DNA of 64,000 bases from JBLMXQ01 sp050257855 (GCA_050257855.1 JBLMXQ010000139.1:1-64000), one strand, 5' to 3'. Positions 43,646-53,916 are shown, counted from the stretch's first letter. The notes: a model not told the origin generated them from the letters alone. Numbers and translations: made by a program.

Positions 43646-44449
43646 TTAACCACCGGGCCGACGCGGCTGCGGCGGCGGCCGGAACGGATTGAACGAGCCC
43701 GGACCGCGTCCGCCGCGCCCGTCGTTCGGGCCACTGGGCCCGCCGCGACCGCGGCCGCGCTCCCCGGGACCCAACACACCGCCCGGCCCGCGCTGACCGG
43801 GCCGCACGCCGGGTGCGACCGCGCCGGGCACGGCGCCCGGCTGCTGCGTCTGGGCAGTGAAGAGGAACGCCCATTCGTTGTAGTGGTCGCGGCCGTTGTA
43901 GAGGCGGATGGACTTCTCCTTGCTCTTGCTCACCACGCCGATGATGCCGCCGGTCGCGCCGGCGGCTGGCGTGCCGATCGGCGACGTCCCGGTCGGGGCG
44001 CGGCCGATGGCAGCGCCCGGCTGCTGAGTCGTGGGTCCACCGCGGCCGGGCATCTGTCCAGGTGTCTGTGAGCCCGCGACCGGCGTTTGACCGGCGAGGA
44101 TCGGCTGGAAGTCGTCGTTCGTGATCGGATCCTTGAACTTCTTGCGGAGGAACCGTTGTTCGACGAGCAGGTCGATGCTGGGCGGCAGGACCCCGGGGCC
44201 CATCTTGCGCTGGAAGAGACCGATCGCGCGGGCGTACTGCTCGCCGCGGAAGACCAGTTCCGTTTCGCGCTCGCGCTGAATCTGGTGCTTCCAGACCGGC
44301 ATCGCAACGGTCATCATGACGGCCATGACGCTCAGCGACACCAGCAGCATCGCCATCGCGTAGCCATATTCACTGGCGGCGGGGCCCCACCCCCGCCGCG
44401 AACTCACGCTGATGCCTCGCCGCGGATCTTCATGTCCTCGGCTCGGCAT
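43646..44449 (-). CDS. Atypical pseudopilin-like protein
   Basis: A single N-terminal helix (AMAMLLVSLSVMAVMMTVAMPVW) is followed by a cytoplasmic-looking helix KHQIQRERETELVFRGEQYARAI, as in pseudopilins, but the usual G|FTLxE prepilin-peptidase site is missing (the sequence reads SEYGYAMAM). The last 150 residues are Pro/Gly/Gln/Arg-rich and low-complexity. Proteins of this type occur beside type II secretion genes in related genomes. The start is uncertain: 44449 (ATG, given) or GTG 44404, which has GAGG upstream. A divergent promoter for the next gene lies at 44510-44538. Confidence 0.65.
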   Translation of the reverse strand: MPSRGHEDPRRGISVSSRRGWGPAASEYGYAMAMLLVSLSVMAVMMTVAMPVWKHQIQRERETELVFRGEQYARAIGLFQRKMGPGVLPPSIDLLVEQRFLRKKFKDPITNDDFQPILAGQTPVAGSQTPGQMPGRGGPTTQQPGAAIGRAPTGTSPIGTPAAGATGGIIGVVSKSKEKSIRLYNGRDHYNEWAFLFTAQTQQPGAVPGAVAPGVRPGQRGPGGVLGPGERGRGRGGPSGPNDGRGGRGPGSFNPFRPPPQPRRPGG

Positions 44450-44509
44450 GGCCGCACGCGCGGCCGATTGTGAGCCGGACGGCAGATCTTTCCAGGGCGT
44501 GCCGTGCGC

Positions 44510-44538
44510 TTGACCGGCTAAATGCATGGGATTAATAT
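44510..44538 (+). promoter_or_regulatory. Sigma70-type promoter of the Ig/PKD lipoprotein gene
   Basis: TTGACC (44510-44515), a 17-base spacer and TAATAT (44533-44538) make a good promoter. Transcription would begin near 44545, which rules out the in-frame ATGs at 44522 and 44537 and supports ATG 44567 as the lipoprotein start. Confidence 0.7.
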
Positions 44539-44566
44539 GCTTAGCGTCTTGATAATACCACTTTCG

Positions 44567-45922
44567 ATGCTCGCAGGGCCCCACCGCCGCTGCCTCGCGC
44601 TGCGGCGCTCGCGGACTGGCGCTCCTCGCACGCGCCGGCTGCTCCCGTTCGTGGCGCCTGTGGCATTCGTGGCATTACTCGCCGCCGGCTGCCAGAAAGT
44701 GCCGCTGCTCGCGCCGTCGGGTTCCACGATCACGCTGACGGCATCGGCGACCGCCCTTCCCCTGAGCGGCACCACCGAGATTCTGGCGCAAGTCGTCGAA
44801 GCGGCCGGGACACCGCCGCACAGCGGCACGCACATCACTTTTACGACGTCGCTCGGCACGATGGAGCCGGCCGAGGTCGAGACCGACATCAACGGCCAGG
44901 CGCGCTCGACCTTCCATGCAGGCACGAGCTCGGGGACGGCCACCATCGCCGCCATCTCCGGCGGCGCGAGCGCGAGCGGCAATAACGCGGTCAAGATTGC
45001 CGTCGGCACGGCGGCGGTCGGGCGGGTCACCGTCAGTGCGAACCCCGCGACGGTCTCCGCGCTCGGCGGATCGACCACCATCACCGCGAACGTCCTCGAC
45101 ATCAACGGCAACGTGCTGCCGTCCGCGCCGGTCAGCTTCACCACGACGGCCGGTACGCTGTCGCACTCGGTCGTCGGAACGGACGTCAACGGCAACGCCC
45201 AGACGACGCTCCAGACCGCGCAGCAGGCAACCGTCACCGCGAGCGTGGGTGCGCAGGGTTCGACCGGCGGCGGTACGGGTACGGGAACCGGCACCGGAAC
45301 CGGCACGACGCCGCCGACGAGTGGTCAGGCCTCGGGAACGGTGACGGTCAACGTCAGCGCCGCGCCGACGCTGGTGATCACGCCGCCCAGCGCGGCGCCG
45401 AGCGCCGGGCTGCCGGCCTCGTTCACGTTCGCGGTGACGGCGGCAACGACGAATGGGAGCGCCGTCCGCGACGTCACGGTCAGCTGGGGCGATGGGTCGA
45501 GCGACAATCTCGGCGCCATCAACGGCAGCGCCATCGTATCGCACGTCTATCGGTCAGCGGGGACGTACTCCATCCACGCGACGATCACCGACTCGTTCGG
45601 CAACGCGAGTTCTGTTTCGACCTCGGTGACGGTCGTGCCCGTGGCCCCGCCGACGGTCATCATCACGGTGCAGTCGCAGACGAGTTCGATCGCGCCGGCG
45701 ACGGTGACGTTCGATCTCCAGGTGACGACACCCGCGGGTGTGACCATTCAGTCCGTGACCGTGAATTGGGGCGATGGTCAGACGCAGGATCTGGGCGGGC
45801 TGAGCGGAACGGTGACGCTGACCCATCTTTACACCACGGGCGGCGCCAAGACGGTGACCGTCAAGGCCACCGACTCCCTCAACCGGAGCACGACGGGAAC
45901 GACGACGGTCACTCTGTCGTAA
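44567..45922 (+). CDS. Lipoprotein with bacterial Ig-like and PKD domains
   Basis: The 451-residue product has a basic N-terminus, a hydrophobic stretch and a lipobox (FVALLAAGC), so it is probably a surface or periplasmic lipoprotein. Two bacterial Ig-like domains (about residues 50-140 and 145-230; ITFTTSLGTMEPAEVETDINGQ, VLDINGNVLPSAPVSFTT) are followed by a Gly/Thr-rich linker and two PKD-type domains (VTVSWGDGSSDN, VTVNWGDGQTQD). It lies on the opposite strand inside the pilus/secretion block, with its own promoter. It may be an adhesin or a substrate or partner of that machine. No enzyme motif is seen. Confidence 0.85.
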   Translation: MLAGPHRRCLALRRSRTGAPRTRRLLPFVAPVAFVALLAAGCQKVPLLAPSGSTITLTASATALPLSGTTEILAQVVEAAGTPPHSGTHITFTTSLGTMEPAEVETDINGQARSTFHAGTSSGTATIAAISGGASASGNNAVKIAVGTAAVGRVTVSANPATVSALGGSTTITANVLDINGNVLPSAPVSFTTTAGTLSHSVVGTDVNGNAQTTLQTAQQATVTASVGAQGSTGGGTGTGTGTGTGTTPPTSGQASGTVTVNVSAAPTLVITPPSAAPSAGLPASFTFAVTAATTNGSAVRDVTVSWGDGSSDNLGAINGSAIVSHVYRSAGTYSIHATITDSFGNASSVSTSVTVVPVAPPTVIITVQSQTSSIAPATVTFDLQVTTPAGVTIQSVTVNWGDGQTQDLGGLSGTVTLTHLYTTGGAKTVTVKATDSLNRSTTGTTTVTLS

Positions 45923-45974
45923 CGGGATCGTCTGTCCCGCAACCGCAGGTCGCTGCCGCCGTGGGCCGGAGTGG

Positions 45975-46415
45975 CTACCAGTCGGCGTATTTCGTGCCGT
46001 CCATCGCCGTCTGGTCCGATCCGCTCTTGACGTCGTAGATTCCCGGCTCCGCGGTGGGGTTGTTCGGATCCGGTTCGGCGGGCACCGTCTGCCACGTGCT
46101 GGTGGAGTCGGTGAACGGATCCTTGGGCACGCTGCGCATGTACCCGCCGCTCACGAGGTCCTCGAGCGTCGCCGGGTACTGGTTCTTGTCCGCGTAGTAC
46201 TGATCGATCGCGTCGCGCATCTGGAACAGATCTTCCTTCAGCACGGCCTCCTTCGACCGGACGACGCTCACCCGATACTGCGCCATGCCGATCGTGGCGA
46301 GGACGACGATGAGCGTCATCACCACCATCAGTTCGATCAGCGTAAATCCGGGCGACTCGTGGCGCGCCTTCGCCCTGTCCAGATGCCCGGATGACCAGAT
46401 CACCGGATGCCCCAA
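45975..46415 (-). CDS. GspG-type pseudopilin (second of the pair)
   Basis: The 146-residue product has the prepilin-peptidase signature SPG|FTLIELMVV followed by one membrane helix, and the GspG pattern KEDLFQMRDAIDQYYADKNQYPATLEDLV and VPKDPF. It ends MDGTKYADW, the same ending as its upstream neighbour. The annotated TTG start (46415) lies two bases beyond the neighbour's stop and inside a short repeat; a GTG nearer the signature is possible. It is probably cotranscribed with the upstream gene. Confidence 0.88.
   Translation of the reverse strand: MGHPVIWSSGHLDRAKARHESPGFTLIELMVVMTLIVVLATIGMAQYRVSVVRSKEAVLKEDLFQMRDAIDQYYADKNQYPATLEDLVSGGYMRSVPKDPFTDSTSTWQTVPAEPDPNNPTAEPGIYDVKSGSDQTAMDGTKYADW
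46379..46409. repeat. Tandem 15-bp near-repeat at the pseudopilin start
   Basis: CCAGATGCCCGGATG (46379-46393) and CCAGATCACCGGATG (46395-46409) differ at two positions. They cover the start region of the 45975-46415 gene on the minus strand. Confidence 0.5.
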
Positions 46416-46416
46416 T

Positions 46417-46917
46417 TCACCAGTCCTTGTACTTGGTTCCGTCGAGCGCGGTCCCGTCGAACGTCGTGTACACGTCGAACACGTTCTGCCCGCCCCAGGT
46501 CGTCGAGTCGGGCTTGTCCTGGTACGAGCGCAGCCCCCATTCGGTGCTGTGCGTCATCGGGTCGATCGGAATGCGCCGCAGGAACTTCAGCTTGCGGCCG
46601 GTCGCGTCGTTCGCGGCGGTCACGCCGTCGACCAGCGTCTGCAGATCGGGCGGGTAGTTCTCGCTGCCGACCTTGATATCGAGCGATCCGATGAGCCCCT
46701 GGTCCGCCGCGTCCTTGTACTTGTCGATCGCGGTGCGGATTTCCCGCAAATCCCGCCGCAGCTCCACCTCGCGCGCCCGCTGCGCCGACACCTTGGCGAG
46801 CGGCATCACCGCCGACGCCAGGATGATCAGAATCGTCGTGACGACGAGCAGCTCGACAAAGGTGTAGCCGCCCTCACCCCTCAGCCCCCGGGCCCCGAAC
46901 CCTTTCATCCGCCCCAT
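46417..46917 (-). CDS. GspG-type pseudopilin (first of the pair)
   Basis: The 166-residue product has a class III leader and the cleavage signature GEGG|YTFVELLVV, a membrane helix, then VELRRDLREIRTAIDKYKDAADQG and YPPDLQTLVDGV, typical of GspG-like major pseudopilins. It ends LDGTKYKDW, matching the downstream gene. The ATG at 46917 or 46908 starts it, downstream of a TTCACCAC repeat. It follows the secretin gene by 46 bases. Confidence 0.88.
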   Translation of the reverse strand: MGRMKGFGARGLRGEGGYTFVELLVVTTILIILASAVMPLAKVSAQRAREVELRRDLREIRTAIDKYKDAADQGLIGSLDIKVGSENYPPDLQTLVDGVTAANDATGRKLKFLRRIPIDPMTHSTEWGLRSYQDKPDSTTWGGQNVFDVYTTFDGTALDGTKYKDW

Positions 46918-46951
46918 TTCACCACTTCACCATCTCACCACTTCACCACTT
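46916..46951. repeat. Short tandem repeat between the secretin and pseudopilin genes
   Basis: The word TTCACCAC or close variants (TTCACCAT, CTCACCAC) recurs four to five times back to back (plus-strand reading). On the minus strand it reads GTGGTGAA, and so offers several near-start GTG/ATG codons just ahead of the pseudopilin start. Confidence 0.6.
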
Positions 46952-46963
46952 GCCATTCGCCCC

Positions 46964-49495
46964 TCACCTCTGCACGGTCACCGTGACCGGCCGGAACGCG
47001 AGTCCCATCGCCGTTCCGCCCGGGCCCGTCGCCGTGCCGCTCAGCGTGAGCGTCGCGGTCCCCGGCGCGACCGGATCGAGGAGCACCGCAGCCAGCAGGC
47101 CCGTACCGGAGGCGCCGGTCGCGTCCGCCGCGCGCGCCAGCGTGATGTCGACGCGGCCGCCGTTCACCTGCTGCGAGAAGGTCACGTTCACGCCGCCCGA
47201 CCGCATGAAGCTCCCCTCCTGCACCGATCGGACGCGCAGGACGTTCGGGTCGAAGGTCAGCGTCAGCGTGACGGTCGACAGCCTGACCGCGCCGACGACC
47301 GAAATCGGCACCGTGTACGGGCCGGCGCCGACGCGGAACGTCGTGCCGGGCGGCGTCAGGATGATCTGCGCCTGGCCGACGCCGGGCGACGTGATCGGCG
47401 GCGTCGCGGGCTGCGCGGGCGGCGTCGCGACACCGCCGGGAGCGGCCTCACCGGCTGCGGCCGGCGGCGTTTCCGGCGTCGGCGTCGGGGCGGCTCCAGC
47501 CGGCGGCGGCGGAGCGGTCGCGGCTGGTGCAGGCGGCTGCACGAGCACCGTGCCGGGAATCGGCGTGCTGCCCGGCGGCGCGGCCACTACGGCGCCGCTC
47601 GCCGTCGTGAAGGTCTGCTGGCCCGGCGGGGCGGCCGGCGGCGCGGCCGGTTCGGGCGCGGCGATGAGCGGCGGCGGCCCGCCGACGCCGAGATTGCCCT
47701 GCGATCCGATGTAGATCGGCTTCAGGTCGTCGACCGTGATCTCCTGCGTCCGCACGATGTGCGGCGTCAGCAGCATCACGATGTCGGTCTGGTCGGTCGT
47801 CTGGTTGTTCGACGAGAACAGCTGCTTGAAGAACGGCACGTGGATGGCGCCGGGAAAGCCCGAAATCGAGTTCTGATCGGTTTCCTGCAGCAGGCCCGCC
47901 AGCAGATTCGACTCGCCATCGCGCAGCCGGAGGCGCGTCGTCACCTCGCGGTTGACGAACGACGGAACCGTGACGCCGGCGATCGACTTGTCGGCGCCGA
48001 CCTGGCTGTTCTGCACGTGCAGGTCGAGGGTGATGTCGCCGTCGAGCGTCACGCGCGGCGTCATGTCGATGTTCACGCCGACGTCCTTGTACTGGTACGA
48101 GCTCAGCGGGTTGACGCCGACGCCGCCGGTCGCGATCGGCGTGTAGCTCGTCGAGACGATCGGGATCTGCTGGCCGAGCGCCAGCGACAGCTTCGTGCCC
48201 TCGGCGCCGCGCAGCTGCGGCTTGGCGAGCACCTTCGTGTGCGTGTCGCTCTCGAGGAACCGCACGATCGCCGTCGGAACCGCCAGGTAGAAGTCGGCCG
48301 TCGTGACGCCGCGCGAGATGGTGTTCAGGTTGAACGGCGGCGAGGGCTTGAGCTGCGACGGGCCCGTGGACGTGCCCGTGGCCGTCGTCGTCGTTGCCGT
48401 GCCGGTCCCGGTTCCCGTTCCGGGCGTCGTGCCGGTCCCCGTGCCCGTCTGGGTCGTCGTGCCGCTTGGCGACACCTCCGGCGAGAACAGTCCGCCGATC
48501 GCGTAGTCCGACAGGTTCAGCCCGTACTGCTTGGCCCGCGATCGGTCGACCTCGAGCAGCTCGACGTCGACGACGATCTCGGCGCGCGGCTTGTCGTTCT
48601 GCTGGATGATCCGGCCGATGATGTCCACGACCGGCTTCGTCGCGCGCACCGTGATCGAGTTCCCCGCCTTGTTGAGCGCGATCGCCGGTTGCACGGAGAT
48701 GCCCGGCAGACGGACGAGCACGCTCAGCATCTGCGACAGCTCGGTGACGTCCGCGTGCGAGACGTAGAAGGTGCGAATCACCTGTTCGTCGTACTGGGCG
48801 TGCTTCTGCGCAGTGTCTGGAAAGATCAGAATCGTCCGCGGGTTCAGCACCTTGTACGAGAACTGGTTCACCGAGAGGATCTCGTCGAGCGCCTGCTCGA
48901 GCGTGACACCGTCGAGCTGCACGGTCGCCGGGCGATCGGCGAACTCCCGGTCGTACATGATGTTGATGCCGGTGGCGTTCGCGATGAAGTTGAGAATGTC
49001 CCGCAGGCTCGCGTTGTTGAAGCGGATGTTCAGCGGCTCGCGCGACGCGGGGTTGAGGATCGGCTCGGCCGACGCCCGCCTGGCCTGCGCGCGCATCGCC
49101 TCGATGGGCGGCTTGGGCCGGGAGGCCTCGATCCGATCGCGGATGGTCTGCTCGAGCGAGGCGATTTTCGCCGCCGCCGACTGGTTGCTGGGGTCGTACT
49201 CGCTCGCCTGCTTGTACTCGCCGAGCGCCGCCTCGAGCTGGCCGGCCTGCTCGAACTGCTTCGCCTTGTCCAGATGGGCGCGCGACGCGGCGAGCATCGC
49301 CCGCTCGAGCGCGATCTTGTAGTTCGGGTTGTCGGGAGAAGCCTGAACGGCGGCGCGATAGTATGCGACCGCCTGATCGAGATCGCCGGCCTTCATCGAG
49401 AGGTTCCCTTGCCGGAACGCCTTGCCGGCAGCGCAGCCAGAGGCGACGAGTGCCAGCGATACGATCACCAACAGTCCTCTCAGCCGTTCGGTCAC
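46964..49495 (-). CDS. Secretin with TPR region and C-terminal cohesin-like domain
   Basis: Secretins form the outer-membrane gate of type II secretion and type IV pili. The 843-residue product has a lipobox (LVASGC), TPR-like repeats (about residues 25-130; KAGDLDQAVAYYRAAVQASPDNPNY), N0/STN and N1 domains (PLNIRFNNASLRDILNFIANATGINIMYD), a Thr/Gly-rich insert, the secretin core (about 400-605; VLAKPQLRGAEGTKLSLALGQQIPIV, NREVTTRLRLRDGESNLLAGLL, VPFFKQLFSSN) and a Pro/Ala linker. The final 130 residues look like a cohesin domain (VTLTLTFDPNVLRVRSVQEGSF). Secretins do not normally end this way. It is in the pilMNO operon. Confidence 0.9.
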   Translation of the reverse strand: MTERLRGLLVIVSLALVASGCAAGKAFRQGNLSMKAGDLDQAVAYYRAAVQASPDNPNYKIALERAMLAASRAHLDKAKQFEQAGQLEAALGEYKQASEYDPSNQSAAAKIASLEQTIRDRIEASRPKPPIEAMRAQARRASAEPILNPASREPLNIRFNNASLRDILNFIANATGINIMYDREFADRPATVQLDGVTLEQALDEILSVNQFSYKVLNPRTILIFPDTAQKHAQYDEQVIRTFYVSHADVTELSQMLSVLVRLPGISVQPAIALNKAGNSITVRATKPVVDIIGRIIQQNDKPRAEIVVDVELLEVDRSRAKQYGLNLSDYAIGGLFSPEVSPSGTTTQTGTGTGTTPGTGTGTGTATTTTATGTSTGPSQLKPSPPFNLNTISRGVTTADFYLAVPTAIVRFLESDTHTKVLAKPQLRGAEGTKLSLALGQQIPIVSTSYTPIATGGVGVNPLSSYQYKDVGVNIDMTPRVTLDGDITLDLHVQNSQVGADKSIAGVTVPSFVNREVTTRLRLRDGESNLLAGLLQETDQNSISGFPGAIHVPFFKQLFSSNNQTTDQTDIVMLLTPHIVRTQEITVDDLKPIYIGSQGNLGVGGPPPLIAAPEPAAPPAAPPGQQTFTTASGAVVAAPPGSTPIPGTVLVQPPAPAATAPPPPAGAAPTPTPETPPAAAGEAAPGGVATPPAQPATPPITSPGVGQAQIILTPPGTTFRVGAGPYTVPISVVGAVRLSTVTLTLTFDPNVLRVRSVQEGSFMRSGGVNVTFSQQVNGGRVDITLARAADATGASGTGLLAAVLLDPVAPGTATLTLSGTATGPGGTAMGLAFRPVTVTVQR

Positions 49496-49512
49496 GACGC
49501 CCTCGATGTAAG

Positions 49513-49530
49513 TCCGGCTGCAGCCGGACG
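49513..49530. repeat. 18-bp perfect palindrome between the pilP-like and secretin genes
   Basis: GTCCGGCTGCAGCCGGAC is a perfect palindrome in the 37-bp gap. In RNA it gives a 7-bp stem with a UGCA loop, the same loop as the palindrome after tolB. No T-run follows, so it is more likely an intra-operon processing or attenuation structure than a terminator. Confidence 0.6.
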
Positions 49531-49532
49531 AC

Positions 49533-50081
49533 CTAGCTTCCCGTCAAACGAATCGTCTGGCGCCCGCGTCCGTCGAGGTAGGACATCTCGATCGACTCGG
49601 CGCCGATGTGCAGAATCCTGTAACGGCCCTCGATGATATCCCCTTCTCTCCCCTGATACACGTTGCGGCCGTCGCTCAGGACCGCCAGCTTCTTTCCCTG
49701 CTCCGTGGCTTCGACGATGCCGATGAATTTCAGCGCGATCGGCGGAGGCTGCGCCACGCCGGGAGCGGACGAACGTTCCGGGCCCGGCGCGGGCCGTTCG
49801 GCGGGCGGCGGCGGTGGCGGCGCTGGCTTCGGCTTGAACCGGAACGGGTTGCGCTCGGCTGCCACCGGCTTCGGACGCTCGGCCTTGAGCCTGTCCAGCT
49901 CGACGTCGGGCGCCTTTGCAGGCGTCTGCGTCGCGCGCGCGACCGCGCCGGCCGCTCTTCCGTTAGACGCTGCGGGCGCGGCGGGAGACGGGCGCGCCCA
50001 CACGCGGTACACGAGCACCGCCGCGAGGATCAGGACGAGCGCGGCCAGCAGCTGCTGCCGGCGGTCGTCACGCGCCGCCAT
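49533..50081 (-). CDS. PilP/GspC-like inner-membrane protein
   Basis: The 182-residue product has one N-terminal membrane helix (LLAALVLILAAVLVYRVW), a long Pro/Ala/Lys linker and a C-terminal beta domain (IALKFIGIVEATEQGKKLAVLSDGRNVYQGREGDII in outline) like the homology region of GspC and PilP, which docks to the secretin. It lies between pilO and the secretin gene, the usual place for PilP. It overlaps pilO by 14 bases. Confidence 0.82.
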   Translation of the reverse strand: MAARDDRRQQLLAALVLILAAVLVYRVWARPSPAAPAASNGRAAGAVARATQTPAKAPDVELDRLKAERPKPVAAERNPFRFKPKPAPPPPPPAERPAPGPERSSAPGVAQPPPIALKFIGIVEATEQGKKLAVLSDGRNVYQGREGDIIEGRYRILHIGAESIEMSYLDGRGRQTIRLTGS

Positions 50082-50643
50082 TGGCCCCCAGCCGGTAATA
50101 GGTGGACAGCTCGAGCGTGAGCATGAGCGGCTTGCCCTCGTCGGCCTGCCGCAGCGTCACGTCGTCGATGATGACGAATTCGGGCGCCGACTCGAGGGCA
50201 TAGATGAAGCGGCGGAGGCTTTCGTAGCCGCCCTGCAGCACCATCCGCGTCTTCAGCCGCCCGAGCTTCGACTCGTTCTCGACCTCCGGCTCGGTCGTGC
50301 TCGCTTCGTACGTCACGTCGCTCTGGCGGGCGAGTGCCGGCAGACGCGCGTACGTGAGGCGTCGGGCGGCCGAGATGTCGGCCGGCAGCACCTTCTCGTA
50401 GAAGGTCGCAATCTCCTGATCGGCGCGGGCCTTGCCGCTGACCAGTGCGCGCGCCGTCGCCTGCTCGCGCTCGGCGGCGCCGAGCGCGCGGGCCGCCACT
50501 TCGGCGCGGCTGGATGCGCCGGCCGCGCGGGCCTCGAGCGGGTAGACGACGAGCGCGTAGACGCCGGCGTTGACGAGCAGCACGAGGGCGAGCGGCAGGA
50601 GGACGGCCCGCTTCTCGGTGAGGATGCGCTTGAGAGGGGTCAC
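50068..50643 (-). CDS. pilO: Type IV pilus assembly protein PilO
   Basis: PilO pairs with PilN in the inner-membrane alignment complex. The 191-residue product has one membrane helix (LLPLALVLLVNAGVYALVVYPL), a coiled coil and a ferredoxin-like C-terminal domain (MVLQGGYESLRRFIYALESAPEFVII). It starts at GTG 50643, overlapping the pilN stop (GTGA). The longer open frame upstream lies inside pilN and is not used. Confidence 0.87.
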   Translation of the reverse strand: MTPLKRILTEKRAVLLPLALVLLVNAGVYALVVYPLEARAAGASSRAEVAARALGAAEREQATARALVSGKARADQEIATFYEKVLPADISAARRLTYARLPALARQSDVTYEASTTEPEVENESKLGRLKTRMVLQGGYESLRRFIYALESAPEFVIIDDVTLRQADEGKPLMLTLELSTYYRLGANGGA

Positions 50644-51215
50644 TTGTGCGCCGCCTCCCGCACGGCCTCGGGCCGGTACTCGGAGTCGAGCGTGGCCTCG
50701 AGCAGACCGTTGTCGCCGACCCGCTCCTCGCGCGAGAGGACGTTCGTGAAGGCGCCGGTCGCCTCCAGTTGTTCCATGAACCGGCTGACGTCGTCCACCG
50801 TTCGCGCGACGACGGTCACGACCACGTGATTGCCCTTGGCGTCGAACTTGGGCCGGACCGACGTGATGCGGACGTCGGCGGGCAGGGTCGTCTCGAAACG
50901 GTTGAAGAGCTCGGTCCACGAGAACGTGCGGCGGTCGATCAGGTCGTTGGCCAGGCGTGCCTGCTCGGAGACGAGGTCGAGCTGCTTGGGGTCCACGGAC
51001 TTGCGCAAGCGAAGCGCGCCGCTGCGCAGCTCGCTGGCGCGGGCCTCGTTCGTCGAGGCCTGCGTGGCGAACCGCGTGTCGTTGCGCGAGAGCTCGATGA
51101 CGCGCGTGACGTTGAACGCGGTCAGGATCGCGGCCGCGACCGCGAGCGCGACGATGGCCAGCGTGACGGCGCCTTCGTTATAGAACGGGCGGGTCGACAG
51201 GTTGGTGCGCAGCAT
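50640..51215 (-). CDS. pilN: Type IV pilus assembly protein PilN
   Basis: The 191-residue product begins LRTNLSTRPFYNE, the conserved cytoplasmic segment that PilN-type proteins insert into PilM, followed by a membrane helix (TLAIVALAVAAAILTAFNV), a coiled coil and a ferredoxin-like domain (ADVRITSVRPKFDAKGNHVVVTVVARTVDDVSRFMEQLEATGAF in parts). Three bases separate it from pilM; it overlaps pilO by four bases. Confidence 0.88.
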   Translation of the reverse strand: MLRTNLSTRPFYNEGAVTLAIVALAVAAAILTAFNVTRVIELSRNDTRFATQASTNEARASELRSGALRLRKSVDPKQLDLVSEQARLANDLIDRRTFSWTELFNRFETTLPADVRITSVRPKFDAKGNHVVVTVVARTVDDVSRFMEQLEATGAFTNVLSREERVGDNGLLEATLDSEYRPEAVREAAHK

Positions 51216-51218
51216 CGT

Positions 51219-52183
51219 TCACCCCGCCTTCGCGACAGTCCGGTCGCGCATCAGCATCCCGACCAGCGGCGCGAGCGCGTCGAGCAGCGCCGGCGCGGCG
51301 GCGATTCGATCCGTGATGCCGGCGGCCGCGCGCGGATCGACCGTCTCCACGTTGAGTGCCAGCCGATCTTCGAGCGTCCGGCGCACGGCCTCCACGTCCT
51401 CCGACGCCTGGAGGCTCGTGGCGCCGGCGAGCAGCGCGCGCGCGAAGCCCGCGCCCTTGAGGCGATCCTCGTAGTACATCGCGGTCTGGTGCACCAGGTC
51501 GGCCACGGTCCCCTCACCGTCGGCGGTGCGGTTGCGGAAGAAGACCAGATCCTCGCCGCGCACGATCGCGAGCGACGCGTAGTCGGGCGCCACGTGGACG
51601 AGAAGCCAGTCGGCGAGCGGCGGCGTCCCAGCGGCGAGCACCGCGTTGACGATGTTGAAGGTGGCCAGGTCGACGAGGCCCGCGTGGGCCCCCTCATCGC
51701 GGCAGAGCGTCTCGTACTCCTGGATGACCGACCGCCGCGCCAGCGAGACGACGAACTCCTGGCCCTCGGGCGACCGGACGCCTGGCACGTAGCTGACCTG
51801 CGCGTCCTCGATCGCGAACGGTGCGGCCTTGCGGACCTGCCACCGGACGAGCTGATCCAGATCCTGGGCACGTGTCGGCACGTGCTCGAACCTGACGAGC
51901 GACACCTTCGCGATCGAGTCCGGAACGACGACGCCGACGCGGCGCGGCCGGGATCCGAGCCGGTCGAAGACGCGCCCGAGGGCGGTCGCGACTGCCCCGC
52001 GATCGACGACGTTCGCGTTCGTGAGCGACGGCACGAGCGCGCCGCCGGGCAGCGGCTCTTCGGCGTGCGCCGCCACGACCGGCTGCCCGCCGCGCACGTC
52101 GAGGGCGGCCGCCGACACCTGCCGGCTCGTGAACGCCACGGCCACGGCGGGCGCCGCCGACTCGCGCAGCGACTGGAGCAGCT

Positions 52184-52187
<4 letters not shown>
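51219..52187 (-). CDS. pilM: Type IV pilus assembly protein PilM
   Basis: PilM is an actin-like cytoplasmic ATP-binding protein that holds the N-terminus of PilN. The 322-residue product has the ASKHA-type architecture: RRVGVVVPDSIAKVSLVRFEHVP, QVRKAAPFAIEDAQVSY, and LVHVAPDYASLAIVRG. It overlaps gspE by four bases. It ties this operon to type IV pili rather than a canonical type II system, which uses GspL instead. Confidence 0.88.
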
Positions 52188-53836
<1,649 letters not shown>

Positions 53837-53916
53837 TCTTCCCCTGTTTCCCGAGACGGCCCGCCCTCGGATTCACGCGTCCCCGGGCTCGCCCGCGTTC
53901 CTCTTCCGGCCCGCTC

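Noticed and set aside
41565..43874. 769-residue minus-strand open frame across the second symporter
   Set aside because: It is opposite a conserved membrane transporter and shows no domain features.
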